Shown piece by piece: positions 7,202 through 15,139 of a stretch of 26,319 nt of DNA (position 1 is the first letter of the stretch; the number at the start of each line of letters is the position of its first letter). Below the pieces are notes generated by a model, which searched no databases, was not told the origin of the DNA, and saw only the letters and a program-made list of their open reading frames with translations. The stretch is from the NCBI GenBank assembly GCA_905215655.1, contig CAJMQT010000009.1, forward strand, positions 1 to 26,319, written 5' to 3'. Source of the DNA: an uncultured bacterium. GTDB taxonomy: Bacteria > Bacteroidota > Bacteroidia > Bacteroidales > Bacteroidaceae. The position numbers were made by a program, and so were the translations under genes.

Positions 7202-9667
7202 TCAAAAATGTACTCTGACATCAATTCCTGCTTGTACCGGAGCACCTTTCTGTGCCAAGAAAACTGTCTCGCCCGAAGCGCTGCTGTCAAAGGCGAAGGT
7301 GTTGTAGCGGGTGTTTGTGAGGTTGCGGCACCACAGACGGAGAGATGTGTCCTTGAAGTTTATGTCGGCATGTGCGCCGAGCAGGGCATAGAACTTCTGG
7401 CTGTATGTGTTCGCCTCGTTCCAATATGTCCGTCCGAGAGCCGTCATGTCGGCACCGATAACGATGGAACGCAGCGCCGAACGTACAAACGGGATGGTAT
7501 AATCGGCTCTTGCACTCAGCGTGTGCATCGGAATGAAAGGCACTTTCTTGTCTTTATAGTCAACCTCAACGCCGTCTATCGTCTCTTTATATTCTTTGAA
7601 CGTGGCGTGTGTCAGACCGTAGTTTGCCGTCCAAGAGAGTCGGTCGTCGAAGGCGTTTCCACGCAGCGACGCCTCTATTCCGCAACTGCGGCTCTTTCCG
7701 GCATTGACCATCATGCGCCCGAAACCATAGTCGCCCGCCATAACCGACAACTGCTGGTTGCGGATCTGCATGTAATAAGCCGAGAAGTCGGCATGTATCT
7801 TGTTGTCAAAGAGGTTCAGATGCGCTCCAAACTCATAATTCCAACTCTCTTCGGGCTTGTAAGATATTGTCTTTCTCACCTTCGTATAATCCTCGGCAGT
7901 ATGCGGAATGTCGTAACTTCCTTTCATTGCGTTGGCACTATTGGCGTTGAGTTCGGCTTGCAGAATGTCCGAAAACATCTGTATGTTGTAACCTCCGGCA
8001 CGATAGCCCTTGCACACCGTGGCGTAGATGTTCCCCGAATTGCCTGACAACTTGTAACTTATGCCTACTTTGGGCAGCAGTTGGTTGTGGTCGTCGTGCG
8101 CCCGGTCGGCGAGTATCGACGACAGGATGTTTGTAGCGCTGCGCCCCATGACGTCGGCTGTGACAGCCATTGCCGCGCTTGTCTCATAGTCGATTTTCAC
8201 CCTGTTGTAGTCGTAGCGCAGTCCGAGCGTAGCCGTCAGCCTGTCAGTCAGGCTGATGTCTGACTCGTGAAAGACGCCGATGTTGCTTTGCGGGGTGTGA
8301 AACAGAGCCGGCACGCCCATCGTTGTGCTTACCGACACGCCGCCCGCCCGCTCGATAGCCGTAGCCGCGGCAGCCTCGGCAGCCGCCTGTGGCATGCCCT
8401 TCGCTACCATTCCGCTGACCATCGAGTTGAATATCGAATTATACATTACCGAGCGTATGCCTGCCGAAATACGTGCTGTGAAGTCGTCGTCGAAGAACAC
8501 CGGCGCGTCCGTACGCAGCCATTGTTCCGACAGATACACTCCCGTCAGCCACCGCCATGCGCCCCGTCGGTCGCTTTTCAGCGTGAATTCCTGTGTCAGG
8601 GCGTTCATTAGTTGGCGCTGGCGCAGGTGCATATAGTCCAGCGGAAGATAGTCTTGGTCCATGTTCATGCAGTCTTTGAGGTACTGATGGCTGGTCGTCG
8701 AGTTGAACGAAAGTCGTCCGAAGTCGTATCTCAGACTCAACCCCGTGTTGAGCATGTTCCTCTTATATGTGTTGCGACGGTTGGTCGAAGGCGCGGCAGT
8801 CTTGTCCGTCTCCAAGTCGAGAATGCCGTAAGGAAAGGCGTCCTGCCACACCTGCTGGTAGTCGGAGGTAAGGTCGGCGGTCAGTCTTGCCGTCGGTTGC
8901 CACACCATCCTTACCTTTCCTCCACCTTCGTCCATGCCGTCGGCACGTCGTCCGGTCGTCGTGTTGCGCCGGAAACCGTTTCCACCGTTGTAAAATCCGG
9001 CTACCGAGAGCGCCAGCTTGTCATTCAACCGGCGGTAATGAGCCGCCTCGATATTGCGCAGGAAGTGTGTGCCTATGCCGAGTCTCACGTCAGTTCCCTG
9101 ATAATTCATCGGATTTTTAGAGTACATACGCACCAGTCCGCCCTCGGTGTTCATGCCGTAGAGCGTGCCCTGTGGTCCGCGCAGAACGTCCACGCGGTCA
9201 AGTTGGTAAGTGTGAAAGTTGAACGAATTTTTGCTGACAAGCGGTATGCCGTCAACGTATATGCCTACGGCGGGATTGTTGACGCGCGACCCTATGCCGC
9301 GGATATACATCGACGACGTGAGCCGCGAGCCGTAATCAGGCATTACAAACGACGGCACGTAGCCCGACAGTTCGTTCAGTCCGCGCGCTCCTATGCCGTT
9401 TATCTCCCTGCCGGTGAAGACCGATGAGCTGAGCGGTTGCTGCCTGAGGCGCAACAGCTCTTTGGGTTGCGACACGATGACAACCTCGTCAAGGTCGAAC
9501 ACCCGCGACGTGTCGGCTATACCCGGGCGGTCGGCAGCGGCATTGTCCGTTAGCCGTTCCGGTGCCGTAAGATTTTTGTTGATGTCAGCCTTTCCGCTTC
9601 CGGCGGCGGAAAGAGCCGTTGAATAAAAACCGATTGAAATGATTGCGGCAAGCAGTATCTTGTTCAT
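7202..9667 (-). CDS. TonB-dependent outer-membrane receptor
   Basis: The ATG at 9667 gives an 821-aa protein with a clear signal peptide (MNKILLAAIISIGFYSTALS). An in-frame codon 63 bases further upstream overlaps the promoter and is rejected. After a short linker come the plug domain (about 55-175; FDLDEVVIVSQ, YIRGIGSR, GIYVDGIPL, VDVLRGPQGTLYGMNTEGG) and a long beta-barrel ending in the outer-membrane signature VRVHF. There is no N-terminal carboxypeptidase-like domain and no SusD gene nearby, so it resembles iron-complex or small-molecule receptors rather than SusC glycan importers. The ligand is unknown; no ABC transporter, HmuY-like protein or regulator is adjacent. An alanine-rich insert (GMPQAAAEAAAATAIERAGG) lies in one barrel segment, probably an extracellular loop. 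Strong promoter signals and a 22-bp repeat array lie just upstream. Confidence 0.93.
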   Translation of the reverse strand: MNKILLAAIISIGFYSTALSAAGSGKADINKNLTAPERLTDNAAADRPGIADTSRVFDLDEVVIVSQPKELLRLRQQPLSSSVFTGREINGIGARGLNELSGYVPSFVMPDYGSRLTSSMYIRGIGSRVNNPAVGIYVDGIPLVSKNSFNFHTYQLDRVDVLRGPQGTLYGMNTEGGLVRMYSKNPMNYQGTDVRLGIGTHFLRNIEAAHYRRLNDKLALSVAGFYNGGNGFRRNTTTGRRADGMDEGGGKVRMVWQPTARLTADLTSDYQQVWQDAFPYGILDLETDKTAAPSTNRRNTYKRNMLNTGLSLRYDFGRLSFNSTTSHQYLKDCMNMDQDYLPLDYMHLRQRQLMNALTQEFTLKSDRRGAWRWLTGVYLSEQWLRTDAPVFFDDDFTARISAGIRSVMYNSIFNSMVSGMVAKGMPQAAAEAAAATAIERAGGVSVSTTMGVPALFHTPQSNIGVFHESDISLTDRLTATLGLRYDYNRVKIDYETSAAMAVTADVMGRSATNILSSILADRAHDDHNQLLPKVGISYKLSGNSGNIYATVCKGYRAGGYNIQMFSDILQAELNANSANAMKGSYDIPHTAEDYTKVRKTISYKPEESWNYEFGAHLNLFDNKIHADFSAYYMQIRNQQLSVMAGDYGFGRMMVNAGKSRSCGIEASLRGNAFDDRLSWTANYGLTHATFKEYKETIDGVEVDYKDKKVPFIPMHTLSARADYTIPFVRSALRSIVIGADMTALGRTYWNEANTYSQKFYALLGAHADINFKDTSLRLWCRNLTNTRYNTFAFDSSASGETVFLAQKGAPVQAGIDVRVHF

Positions 9668-9699
9668 TGTAAATTTTTGTACCTCGTTCTTATAGCCTG

Positions 9700-9730
9700 C
9701 AAAATTACTTATAAACAACAAAACCTGCAA
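9700..9730 (-). promoter_or_regulatory. Predicted promoter of the TonB receptor gene
   Basis: On the minus strand TAATTTTG (9700-9707) is an exact -7 box, and TTGC (9727-9730) lies 19 bases upstream as the -33 box. The start codon is about 33 bases downstream. The spacing equals that of the DivIC and WG-gene promoters. Confidence 0.6.
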
Positions 9731-9763
9731 TCCATATTTATGTGTATTTTAAGATGGTATTGT

Positions 9764-9844
9764 AAAAGCTTGCCTTTTGGACGGTAAAAGGTAAGCTTTT
9801 GGAGTGTAAAAGGCAAGCTTTTGGAATGTGAAAGGTAAGTATTT
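9764..9844. repeat. 22-bp-period tandem array A (four AAAAG-N5-CTTTT units)
   Basis: Four 15-bp units start at 9764, 9786, 9808 and 9830, exactly 22 bp apart. They read AAAAGCTTGCCTTTT, AAAAGGTAAGCTTTT, AAAAGGCAAGCTTTT and a decayed GAAAGGTAAGTATTT. Spacers are 7 nt (GGACGGT, GGAGTGT, GGAATGT). Unit 1 is the exact reverse complement of unit 3. The array lies between the 3' end of the zinc-ribbon membrane protein gene and the TonB receptor promoter. See arrays B and C. Confidence 0.85.
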
Positions 9845-9857
9845 GATTTGCAGGGTT

Positions 9858-10892
9858 TTACAAATTCAGCCTGCCGCATTGCGGACAGCGCCCTTTGCTT
9901 TTCAGGGTTGCGCCGCAGTTGCCGCAGATATAAAGTGTTCTTGAATGCTTGATGTACGTCCGTATGGCGTAAACAAAGTATGCGGCAAGCAGCAGATAAC
10001 CAACGTAATACAGCGTGCTGAGGCTGAAAACGATGTAATTGACGGCGCAGACGCCCGCCAGTCCGCACAGATAAAGCAGCGCCTCGCCCGCCGGAAGCAT
10101 CTTTCTGACAACATCGAAGGTCGCCACGGCGATTATAAGCAAAGCCCAGACAGATATCAGGAAGATGGCGAGCAGCGGCGGAACGCTGAACGGATTGAGC
10201 GTGGGATGATAGTAGAAGTGGCGCCATACCTCGGGAGCGAACGTCTGGATGGCGGCGTAAAATGTCGCGGAAGACGCGACGGTGAGCGCCAAAAGGGTAG
10301 GGTAGAACGTGTCGATGTCGTTGAAATGCACTATCTTGGCGTTACGGATAAAGATTGTCCGCATAAGATAGGCAACGGAAATAAGGCTTATTATGATAAG
10401 GAAAATCAGCAGATGGGTGTCGGAGAAGGTGGAGATGAACTGCGAAATGGGGTCGTCCGGCACGACGGCGGGCAGCAGACTCGACTCGTGAATCCAGCCG
10501 AACGTGTACTGGTCTTTTGCCACCTGCACCCAGACCGTGTCCGTCGGGTCGTTCGGAATGATGCGGATGTCGGCAACGACGATGTGGTCGTGGCGGTAGA
10601 CCGACAGCGAGTCGGTAAGCATATTGCTCAGATACTCTTCGGGTTGTTGCGCCAACAGGACGATGGAATCTTTCTTGACAACGAAGTTATAGTTGCGGGA
10701 GTAATGGTGAAAGCTCGAAAACGACAGCGAGTCGGCTTGCTCCTCGGTCGGCTCGGGAAGTGCGTCGTGGCTCTTTTCCTTGTCGTGCCAGCAGCCCGAA
10801 AGCAAGAGCATGACGGTCAGGCAGCCGATGACGGTTGCGTATTTTCTTGCTTCCGAGAGCATGATTGAAGATATTTGCCGTTGTCGTTTCAT
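9858..10892 (-). CDS. Predicted lipoprotein/membrane protein with C-terminal zinc ribbon
   Basis: I do not recognise a named family. The 344-aa protein begins with a signal or anchor segment ending in a lipobox-like LLLSGC (Cys34). A soluble, probably periplasmic region (about 35-155) has an SH3-like stretch (VVADIRIIPND...VWVQVAKDQYTFGWIHESSLLP). About five hydrophobic helices follow (starting near 158). It ends with a zinc ribbon, CGNC...CPQCG (Cys323, 326, 336, 339). If the N-terminus is lipidated outside, five helices would put the ribbon in the cytoplasm. The ATG at 10892 is only 3 bases after the stop of the U32 gene, so the two are co-translated in the metA operon. Coupling to a U32 gene might suggest a membrane sensor role, but nothing proves it. 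Confidence 0.8.
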   Translation of the reverse strand: MKRQRQISSIMLSEARKYATVIGCLTVMLLLSGCWHDKEKSHDALPEPTEEQADSLSFSSFHHYSRNYNFVVKKDSIVLLAQQPEEYLSNMLTDSLSVYRHDHIVVADIRIIPNDPTDTVWVQVAKDQYTFGWIHESSLLPAVVPDDPISQFISTFSDTHLLIFLIIISLISVAYLMRTIFIRNAKIVHFNDIDTFYPTLLALTVASSATFYAAIQTFAPEVWRHFYYHPTLNPFSVPPLLAIFLISVWALLIIAVATFDVVRKMLPAGEALLYLCGLAGVCAVNYIVFSLSTLYYVGYLLLAAYFVYAIRTYIKHSRTLYICGNCGATLKSKGRCPQCGRLNL

Positions 10893-10895
10893 AAC

Positions 10896-12761
10896 TTATT
10901 TATCCGAATATACGTTCATTTGGCAGGCGGTACAGTCGAATTCAAGTTTGAAACGACGACCGTCGGCAAGCCGCAGGTACAGCGGTTCGCGCCATTCCGA
11001 GGCGTTTTTGTCACGTTTCAGGCAGCGTCCGAGCGAGTTTCTAATGCAGTGTTTGCATTGCATAAGCAGCTCGTTATCAGGCGTTTTCAGCTCGAATGCA
11101 TCTGAAATGTCGCATATTCCGTTCTCGACGTAAAACTGTCGAGCCTTCTTGTTTGACACATTATACAGATATTTAAAGCCTTTCGGATAATCGTTGCTGC
11201 CTTCCGGCGCCGTCTTGGCTTTTCTCTCATACTTTGTCCTGCCGCTTTCTTGCAGTCTGGCGACAAGCTTTTCAGCCGCCTCCCGCCGCATGTCGGCAAG
11301 CATTCCGGAGGGAATGAAGAGGTTGAAATCGGTCGGTGAGAACTCAAAATCGTTGCAGACGAACGGCGTGTTGCCGAGTTTTGTCAGTTGGCGGATGATG
11401 TTTTCGTGTTGCGGCTTTTGCGCTTCCTGTTTCCCGAAAGCCGTTCTTACCGATATGCTCGTGCCGTCTTCCGCTGTCATAGATAGTCTGACGCCGTCTT
11501 CTTCCTCGGCTAATGTCATGCTGACGGCTATTTTCCGCACGCTGCTTTGCCGTGAGAGGAGCTTCTCGAAAGCCTGATCGCTGTTGCGATAGAGCGGCGT
11601 TCCGGGTCTTAGACCTGCCGGAAGTTTCAGCGGGAAGATACGGTTGCCCTCGGCTCTGTTGACCCTGAAACCTTCAAGTTCGTGCCGGTCGTTGATGAAA
11701 CACAGTCCGTCGCCGTTGGCGAAAGCCGCCGTTCCCGCCACGTTGAACGACGTTCCTCTGATCTCTTTGACCTTTCCGACGTATTCGCCCTTCGACTTCG
11801 GCGTGTCAAACGATGCTATGTCGCTCTTCCGCCCGTTAAAGAAATAGTCGGTAAAGCCGCGGTTAAAGCTCTTGTTAAGGTTGGGCTCAAATGTGTATTC
11901 GCACCGTCCGAGCGAGACCCGGCGGTAAGTTTGCGGGTCGTGAGATATTATTTCGTCAAGCCGACGACTGTAAGCTGCCGTCACGTTCTTGACGTATGTG
12001 AGGTCTTTAAGCCGTCCTTCAATCTTCAACGACGTCACTCCGACCTGCAAAAGGTCTTCCAGTTCGTCGTAACGGCACATGTCTTTGAGCGAAAGCAGGT
12101 GCCTGTCGCGCATCAAGACGTTGCCGTCGGCATCTTCAAGGTCGAACTTCAAGCGGCAGAACTGGGCACACTCGCCGCGGTTGGCGCTGCGTCCGAAACA
12201 GTATTGGGAGGCGTAACACAGTCCGGAATAACTGACACAGAGCGCTCCGTGGACGAATACTTCAAGTTGAACGTCGGGCACCGAGTCGTGGATACGTCTT
12301 ATAGCGGCACGTGAAAGTTCTCTTGCCAGCACCACGCGGCTGAACCCTTGGTCCCTCAGCCACGCCACCTTCTCCGGCGTCCGGTTGTCTGTCTGCGTGC
12401 TGGCGTGCAGCTCTATCGGCGGCAGAGGCATACGGAGAAGTCCCATGTCCTGCACCAATATAGCGTCGGCGCCAGCCTCGTAAAGCTCGTTTATCAGTCT
12501 TTCGGTGTCTTCAAGCTCGTTGTCGAAGACGATGGTATTGACCGTTACATATACCTTGGCATGGAAAATGTGTGCGTAATCGCACAACTTGCGTATGTCG
12601 TCGACGCTGTTTCCCGCCGCCGAACGTGCTCCGAAGCGTTCTGCTCCGATGTAAACGGCGTCGGCTCCGTGGTCGATTGCCGCGATGCCGTACTCCAAAT
12701 TCTTGGCAGGAGCAAGCAGTTCGATACTTCTTGGGCTTGTTGCCGATGTCTCGTTTGCCAT
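10896..12761 (-). CDS. U32-family peptidase / RNA hydroxylation protein (RlhA-like)
   Basis: This 621-aa protein has the peptidase U32 TIM-barrel core (ELLAPAKNLEYGIAAIDHGADAVYIG at the start) and the signature FVHGALCVSYSGLCYASQYC followed by RSANRGECAQFCR. Cys175, 182, 198 and 202 are spaced C-x6-C-x15-C-x3-C, as expected for the iron-sulfur cluster of this superfamily. The length and extended C-terminal part fit the RlhA/YdcP branch, which is needed for hydroxylation of a 23S rRNA cytidine, rather than the shorter TrhP, UbiU or UbiV proteins. The C-terminus adds a second Cys group (CKHC, RC, CTAC). It lies 11 bp after metA and 3 bp before the zinc-ribbon protein, clearly in one operon. The family name 'peptidase' is historical; RNA modification is the better guess. 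Confidence 0.9.
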   Translation of the reverse strand: MANETSATSPRSIELLAPAKNLEYGIAAIDHGADAVYIGAERFGARSAAGNSVDDIRKLCDYAHIFHAKVYVTVNTIVFDNELEDTERLINELYEAGADAILVQDMGLLRMPLPPIELHASTQTDNRTPEKVAWLRDQGFSRVVLARELSRAAIRRIHDSVPDVQLEVFVHGALCVSYSGLCYASQYCFGRSANRGECAQFCRLKFDLEDADGNVLMRDRHLLSLKDMCRYDELEDLLQVGVTSLKIEGRLKDLTYVKNVTAAYSRRLDEIISHDPQTYRRVSLGRCEYTFEPNLNKSFNRGFTDYFFNGRKSDIASFDTPKSKGEYVGKVKEIRGTSFNVAGTAAFANGDGLCFINDRHELEGFRVNRAEGNRIFPLKLPAGLRPGTPLYRNSDQAFEKLLSRQSSVRKIAVSMTLAEEEDGVRLSMTAEDGTSISVRTAFGKQEAQKPQHENIIRQLTKLGNTPFVCNDFEFSPTDFNLFIPSGMLADMRREAAEKLVARLQESGRTKYERKAKTAPEGSNDYPKGFKYLYNVSNKKARQFYVENGICDISDAFELKTPDNELLMQCKHCIRNSLGRCLKRDKNASEWREPLYLRLADGRRFKLEFDCTACQMNVYSDK

Positions 12762-12772
12762 CTTTCAACCGT

Positions 12773-13690
12773 TTATTTGATGTCGTTGATGTTGTAAGGC
12801 GTCTCTTGATAGACGTAATAATTTATCCAGTTGCTGAACAGAAGGTTGGCATGTGCGCGCCATCTTACAAGCGGCGGATTGTCAGGATTGTCGTCGGCGT
12901 AATAGTTAACGGGCATCTCCACGTCGTCCCTTTTGCCGAAGTCGCGCCTGTACTCCTTGTCAAGCGTGTCGGGCGAGTATTCCAAATGCCCCGTGATGAA
13001 TATCTCTCTGCCGCCCCGTGCCATGACTATGCTCGCTCCGCTTTCGGGCGATGAGGCGATGAGAGACAGCTCCCTGTTGGCATTGATGTCTGCCGTCCGC
13101 ACCTCCGTATGCCTGCTTTGAGGCATGTAGAAGTAATCGTCGAAACCGCGGAAAATGGGCAATAGTGTGTCGAGGGGATACTGTTTGAATACGCCGAACA
13201 TCTTCTTCGGCAACAGATATTTCGGTATGCCGTAGTGGTAATAGAGTCCTGCCTGCGCCGCCCAGCATATATATAAGGTGCTGGTGACGTGGCTGCGTGC
13301 CCACGAGAAGATGTCCGTCACCTCGTCCCAGTAGGTCACTTCTTCAAACTTGAAGTTCTCAACGGGCGCCCCGGTGATGATCATTCCGTCGAATTTAGTG
13401 TCTTTCAGCTCGTCAAAGTCCTTGTAGAACGTCAGCATGTGCTCTATCGGCGTGTTCTTCGGCGTGTGACTTTTGAGCTTCATGAAGGTGATGTCCATCT
13501 GCAAGGGGGTGTTTGACAGCAGACGGATAAGGTCTGTCTCGGTCGTTATTTTCAGAGGCATAAGGTTAAGTATGACAATCCGCAGCGGTCGGATATCCTG
13601 CGTGTGTGCTCTCGAATTGTCCATGACAAAGATGTTCTCACGCTTCAATATGTCGATTGCCGGCAGTCTGTCAGGTATTCTTAATGGCAT
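12773..13690 (-). CDS. metA: Homoserine O-acyltransferase MetA (predicted acetyl-CoA type)
   Basis: The 305-aa protein is full length for MetA, which acylates homoserine in the first committed step of methionine synthesis. The catalytic residues fall at the standard numbers: Cys142 in ICWAAQAGLY, and His235 and Glu237 in GHLEY. Residue 111, which separates succinyl from acetyl users in studied MetA enzymes (Gly for succinyl-CoA, Glu for acetyl-CoA), is Glu here (GAPVENF). I therefore infer O-acetylhomoserine as the product despite the common label 'succinyltransferase'. The ATG at 13690 is preceded by an unusually good Shine-Dalgarno (AAAGGAG, 6 bases upstream) and a -7 box. It heads the metA-U32-zinc-ribbon operon; no other methionine gene is in the window. 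Confidence 0.95.
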   Translation of the reverse strand: MPLRIPDRLPAIDILKRENIFVMDNSRAHTQDIRPLRIVILNLMPLKITTETDLIRLLSNTPLQMDITFMKLKSHTPKNTPIEHMLTFYKDFDELKDTKFDGMIITGAPVENFKFEEVTYWDEVTDIFSWARSHVTSTLYICWAAQAGLYYHYGIPKYLLPKKMFGVFKQYPLDTLLPIFRGFDDYFYMPQSRHTEVRTADINANRELSLIASSPESGASIVMARGGREIFITGHLEYSPDTLDKEYRRDFGKRDDVEMPVNYYADDNPDNPPLVRWRAHANLLFSNWINYYVYQETPYNINDIK

Positions 13691-13720
13691 AAATAACTCC
13701 TTTCTCTCTAAAAATCACGG

Positions 13721-13728
13721 CAAAGGTA
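13721..13728 (-). promoter_or_regulatory. Predicted -7 box for the metA operon
   Basis: TACCTTTG on the minus strand is an exact match, 30 bases before the metA ATG. The 20-bp block GCAAAGGTAAGAAAAAGAAT (13720-13739, plus strand) that contains it is repeated identically at the trmD promoter (15139-15158). The -33 position reads TCTT in both. Confidence 0.55.
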
Positions 13729-13775
13729 AGAAAAAGAATTAAGAAAGAAGAGTAAAAACTATTCAGAAGTTAAGA

Positions 13776-13859
13776 AGTTAAGGAGTTAAAGGAGTTAAGA
13801 CAATACCTTTTTTTAAAAAGCCTCAAAGCATACGTCTTAACTCCTTTAACTCCTTAACT
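13776..13859. terminator. Perfect 26-bp repeat hairpin after the DUF805 gene
   Basis: Arms 13776-13801 and 13834-13859 pair perfectly over 26 bp; they are made of AGTTAAG/GGAGTTAA repeats. The 32-nt loop contains its own small CTTTTT/AAAAAG stem. Further partial copies (TTTAACTCC, CTGAACTCC) fill 13860-13914 up to the DUF805 stop. It lies between the DUF805 gene and the metA promoter, both on the minus strand, so it probably ends the trmD-DUF805 transcript. Confidence 0.6.
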
Positions 13860-13914
13860 CCTTTAACTCCTGAATTTTAACTCCTGAACTCCTGAATTTC
13901 TTAACTCTTAATTC

Positions 13915-14421
13915 TTACTTCAATAAGTATTTGGGTGACGGTCCGTATTTGTTTTCTTCCACCTTGCTGTCAAGCAAAGAGAAGATGAGGATTACGATGT
14001 CTACGATGCCTTGCAGTAATGTCGGGACAAGGAGCAACGGGTCTTTGAATATCTTCATGATTTCTTCTAGACTCGGGTTTACCGTGTTCAGAGTTTCATT
14101 AAAGCCCGAACCGATGAGGTAAAAGCTGCTATATACGGAGAGAATGATGCTTGCCGCAACCCACCATCCACATTTTCCGGTGTCGTGAAGGCGGCGTACG
14201 GTGACGGCGGAGATAAGGAGGAGCAGAATTGTTGACAGCACGTCGCTTGCTATCGGGTTTTTAACAATTCTGCTTAATACAAGATTTACGATGACGTAAA
14301 GCAGAAAGCACCACCACAGTTCCGATCTGCGTGCGCGACCGTTGAAGTCTGTCAGTTTGCCCCAAGCTGTCTTTACAGCCTCTTTAAAGCCCAGAGAGGG
14401 CAGTTTAGTTACATTTTCCAT
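13915..14421 (-). CDS. DUF805 family inner-membrane protein
   Basis: The 168-aa protein shows the DUF805 (YhaH-like) pattern: FNGRARRSELWW near residues 26-37, VRRLHDTGKCGWW at about 75-87, and the terminal NKYGPSPKY. There are about four hydrophobic helices (about 37-50, 62-75, 86-105, 129-150). The family's molecular role is not known; members are small integral membrane proteins. It starts 38 bp after the trmD stop on the same strand. A purine-rich AAAGGAAAA lies before the ATG and there is no -7 box in the gap, so it is probably transcribed with trmD. Confidence 0.87.
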   Translation of the reverse strand: MENVTKLPSLGFKEAVKTAWGKLTDFNGRARRSELWWCFLLYVIVNLVLSRIVKNPIASDVLSTILLLLISAVTVRRLHDTGKCGWWVAASIILSVYSSFYLIGSGFNETLNTVNPSLEEIMKIFKDPLLLVPTLLQGIVDIVILIFSLLDSKVEENKYGPSPKYLLK

Positions 14422-14459
14422 AGGTTGTTTTCCTTTCTTTATATTAAATAATGTATGAC

Positions 14460-15134
14460 TTATTTCAGCAGATCGGGGCGCAGACGTTTGGTGCGCTCGT
14501 AGCTTTGCTCTATCTCCCAGTCCTTTATTTTCGCCTCGTTACCGCTCAGAAGGATGTCCGGCACGCGCCAACCTTTGTATTCGGCGGGGCGTGTGTAGAT
14601 GGGGGCGGAGAGCATGTCGTCCTGGAAACAGTCGGACAGCGCGCTCTGTTCGTCGCTTATCACGCCCGGCACGAGCCGCACAATGGCGTCTGCCATGACT
14701 GCGGCGGCAAGCTCGCCGCCCGTCAGCACGTAGTCGCCGATGCTTATTTCGCGGGTAATCAGGTGTTCGCGTATGCGGTGGTCTATGCCTTTGTAGTGAC
14801 CGCAAAGTATTATCAGGTTGCCCTTCATCGACAGGTCGTTGGCAACATGCTGGTCAAACTGCTCGCCGTCGGGCGACGTGAATATCACCTCGTCGTAGTC
14901 TCTTTCTGCTTTCAGCGCCGTTATGGCACGGTCGATAGGCTCACACTGCATCACCATACCGGCAAAACCGCCGTATGGATAGTCGTCGACGCGCCGCCAT
15001 TTGTCGGTTGAATAGTCGCGCAGGTTGTGCAGATGTATCTCCGCCAATCCTTTCTTCTGTGCCCGTGCAAGTATGGATTCGTGAACGAAGCCTTCGATCA
15101 TCTCGGGCAAAACGGTAATAATGTCAATTCGCAT
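14460..15134 (-). CDS. trmD: tRNA (guanine-N1)-methyltransferase TrmD
   Basis: The 224-aa protein is TrmD, which methylates G37 next to the anticodon using S-adenosylmethionine and so prevents frameshifting. It has the SPOUT knot motifs CGHYKGIDHR (111-120) and SIGDYVLTGGE (131-141), plus DYPYGGFAGM (51-60). The N-terminus MRIDIITVLPEM is the normal start for the family, so the ATG at 15134 is secure. The usual neighbours rimM, rpsP and rplS are absent; here it is followed by a DUF805 gene. The -7 box ends only 5 bases before the ATG, which predicts an almost leaderless mRNA. Four perfect GAATGAA heptamers lie directly upstream. Confidence 0.96.
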   Translation of the reverse strand: MRIDIITVLPEMIEGFVHESILARAQKKGLAEIHLHNLRDYSTDKWRRVDDYPYGGFAGMVMQCEPIDRAITALKAERDYDEVIFTSPDGEQFDQHVANDLSMKGNLIILCGHYKGIDHRIREHLITREISIGDYVLTGGELAAAVMADAIVRLVPGVISDEQSALSDCFQDDMLSAPIYTRPAEYKGWRVPDILLSGNEAKIKDWEIEQSYERTKRLRPDLLK

Positions 15135-15139
15135 ATATG

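Noticed and set aside
9764..9844. Arrays of short repeats as a CRISPR locus
   Set aside because: Units are 15 bp with 7-nt spacers, occur in both orientations within one array, and no cas gene is nearby; the size and grammar do not fit CRISPR.
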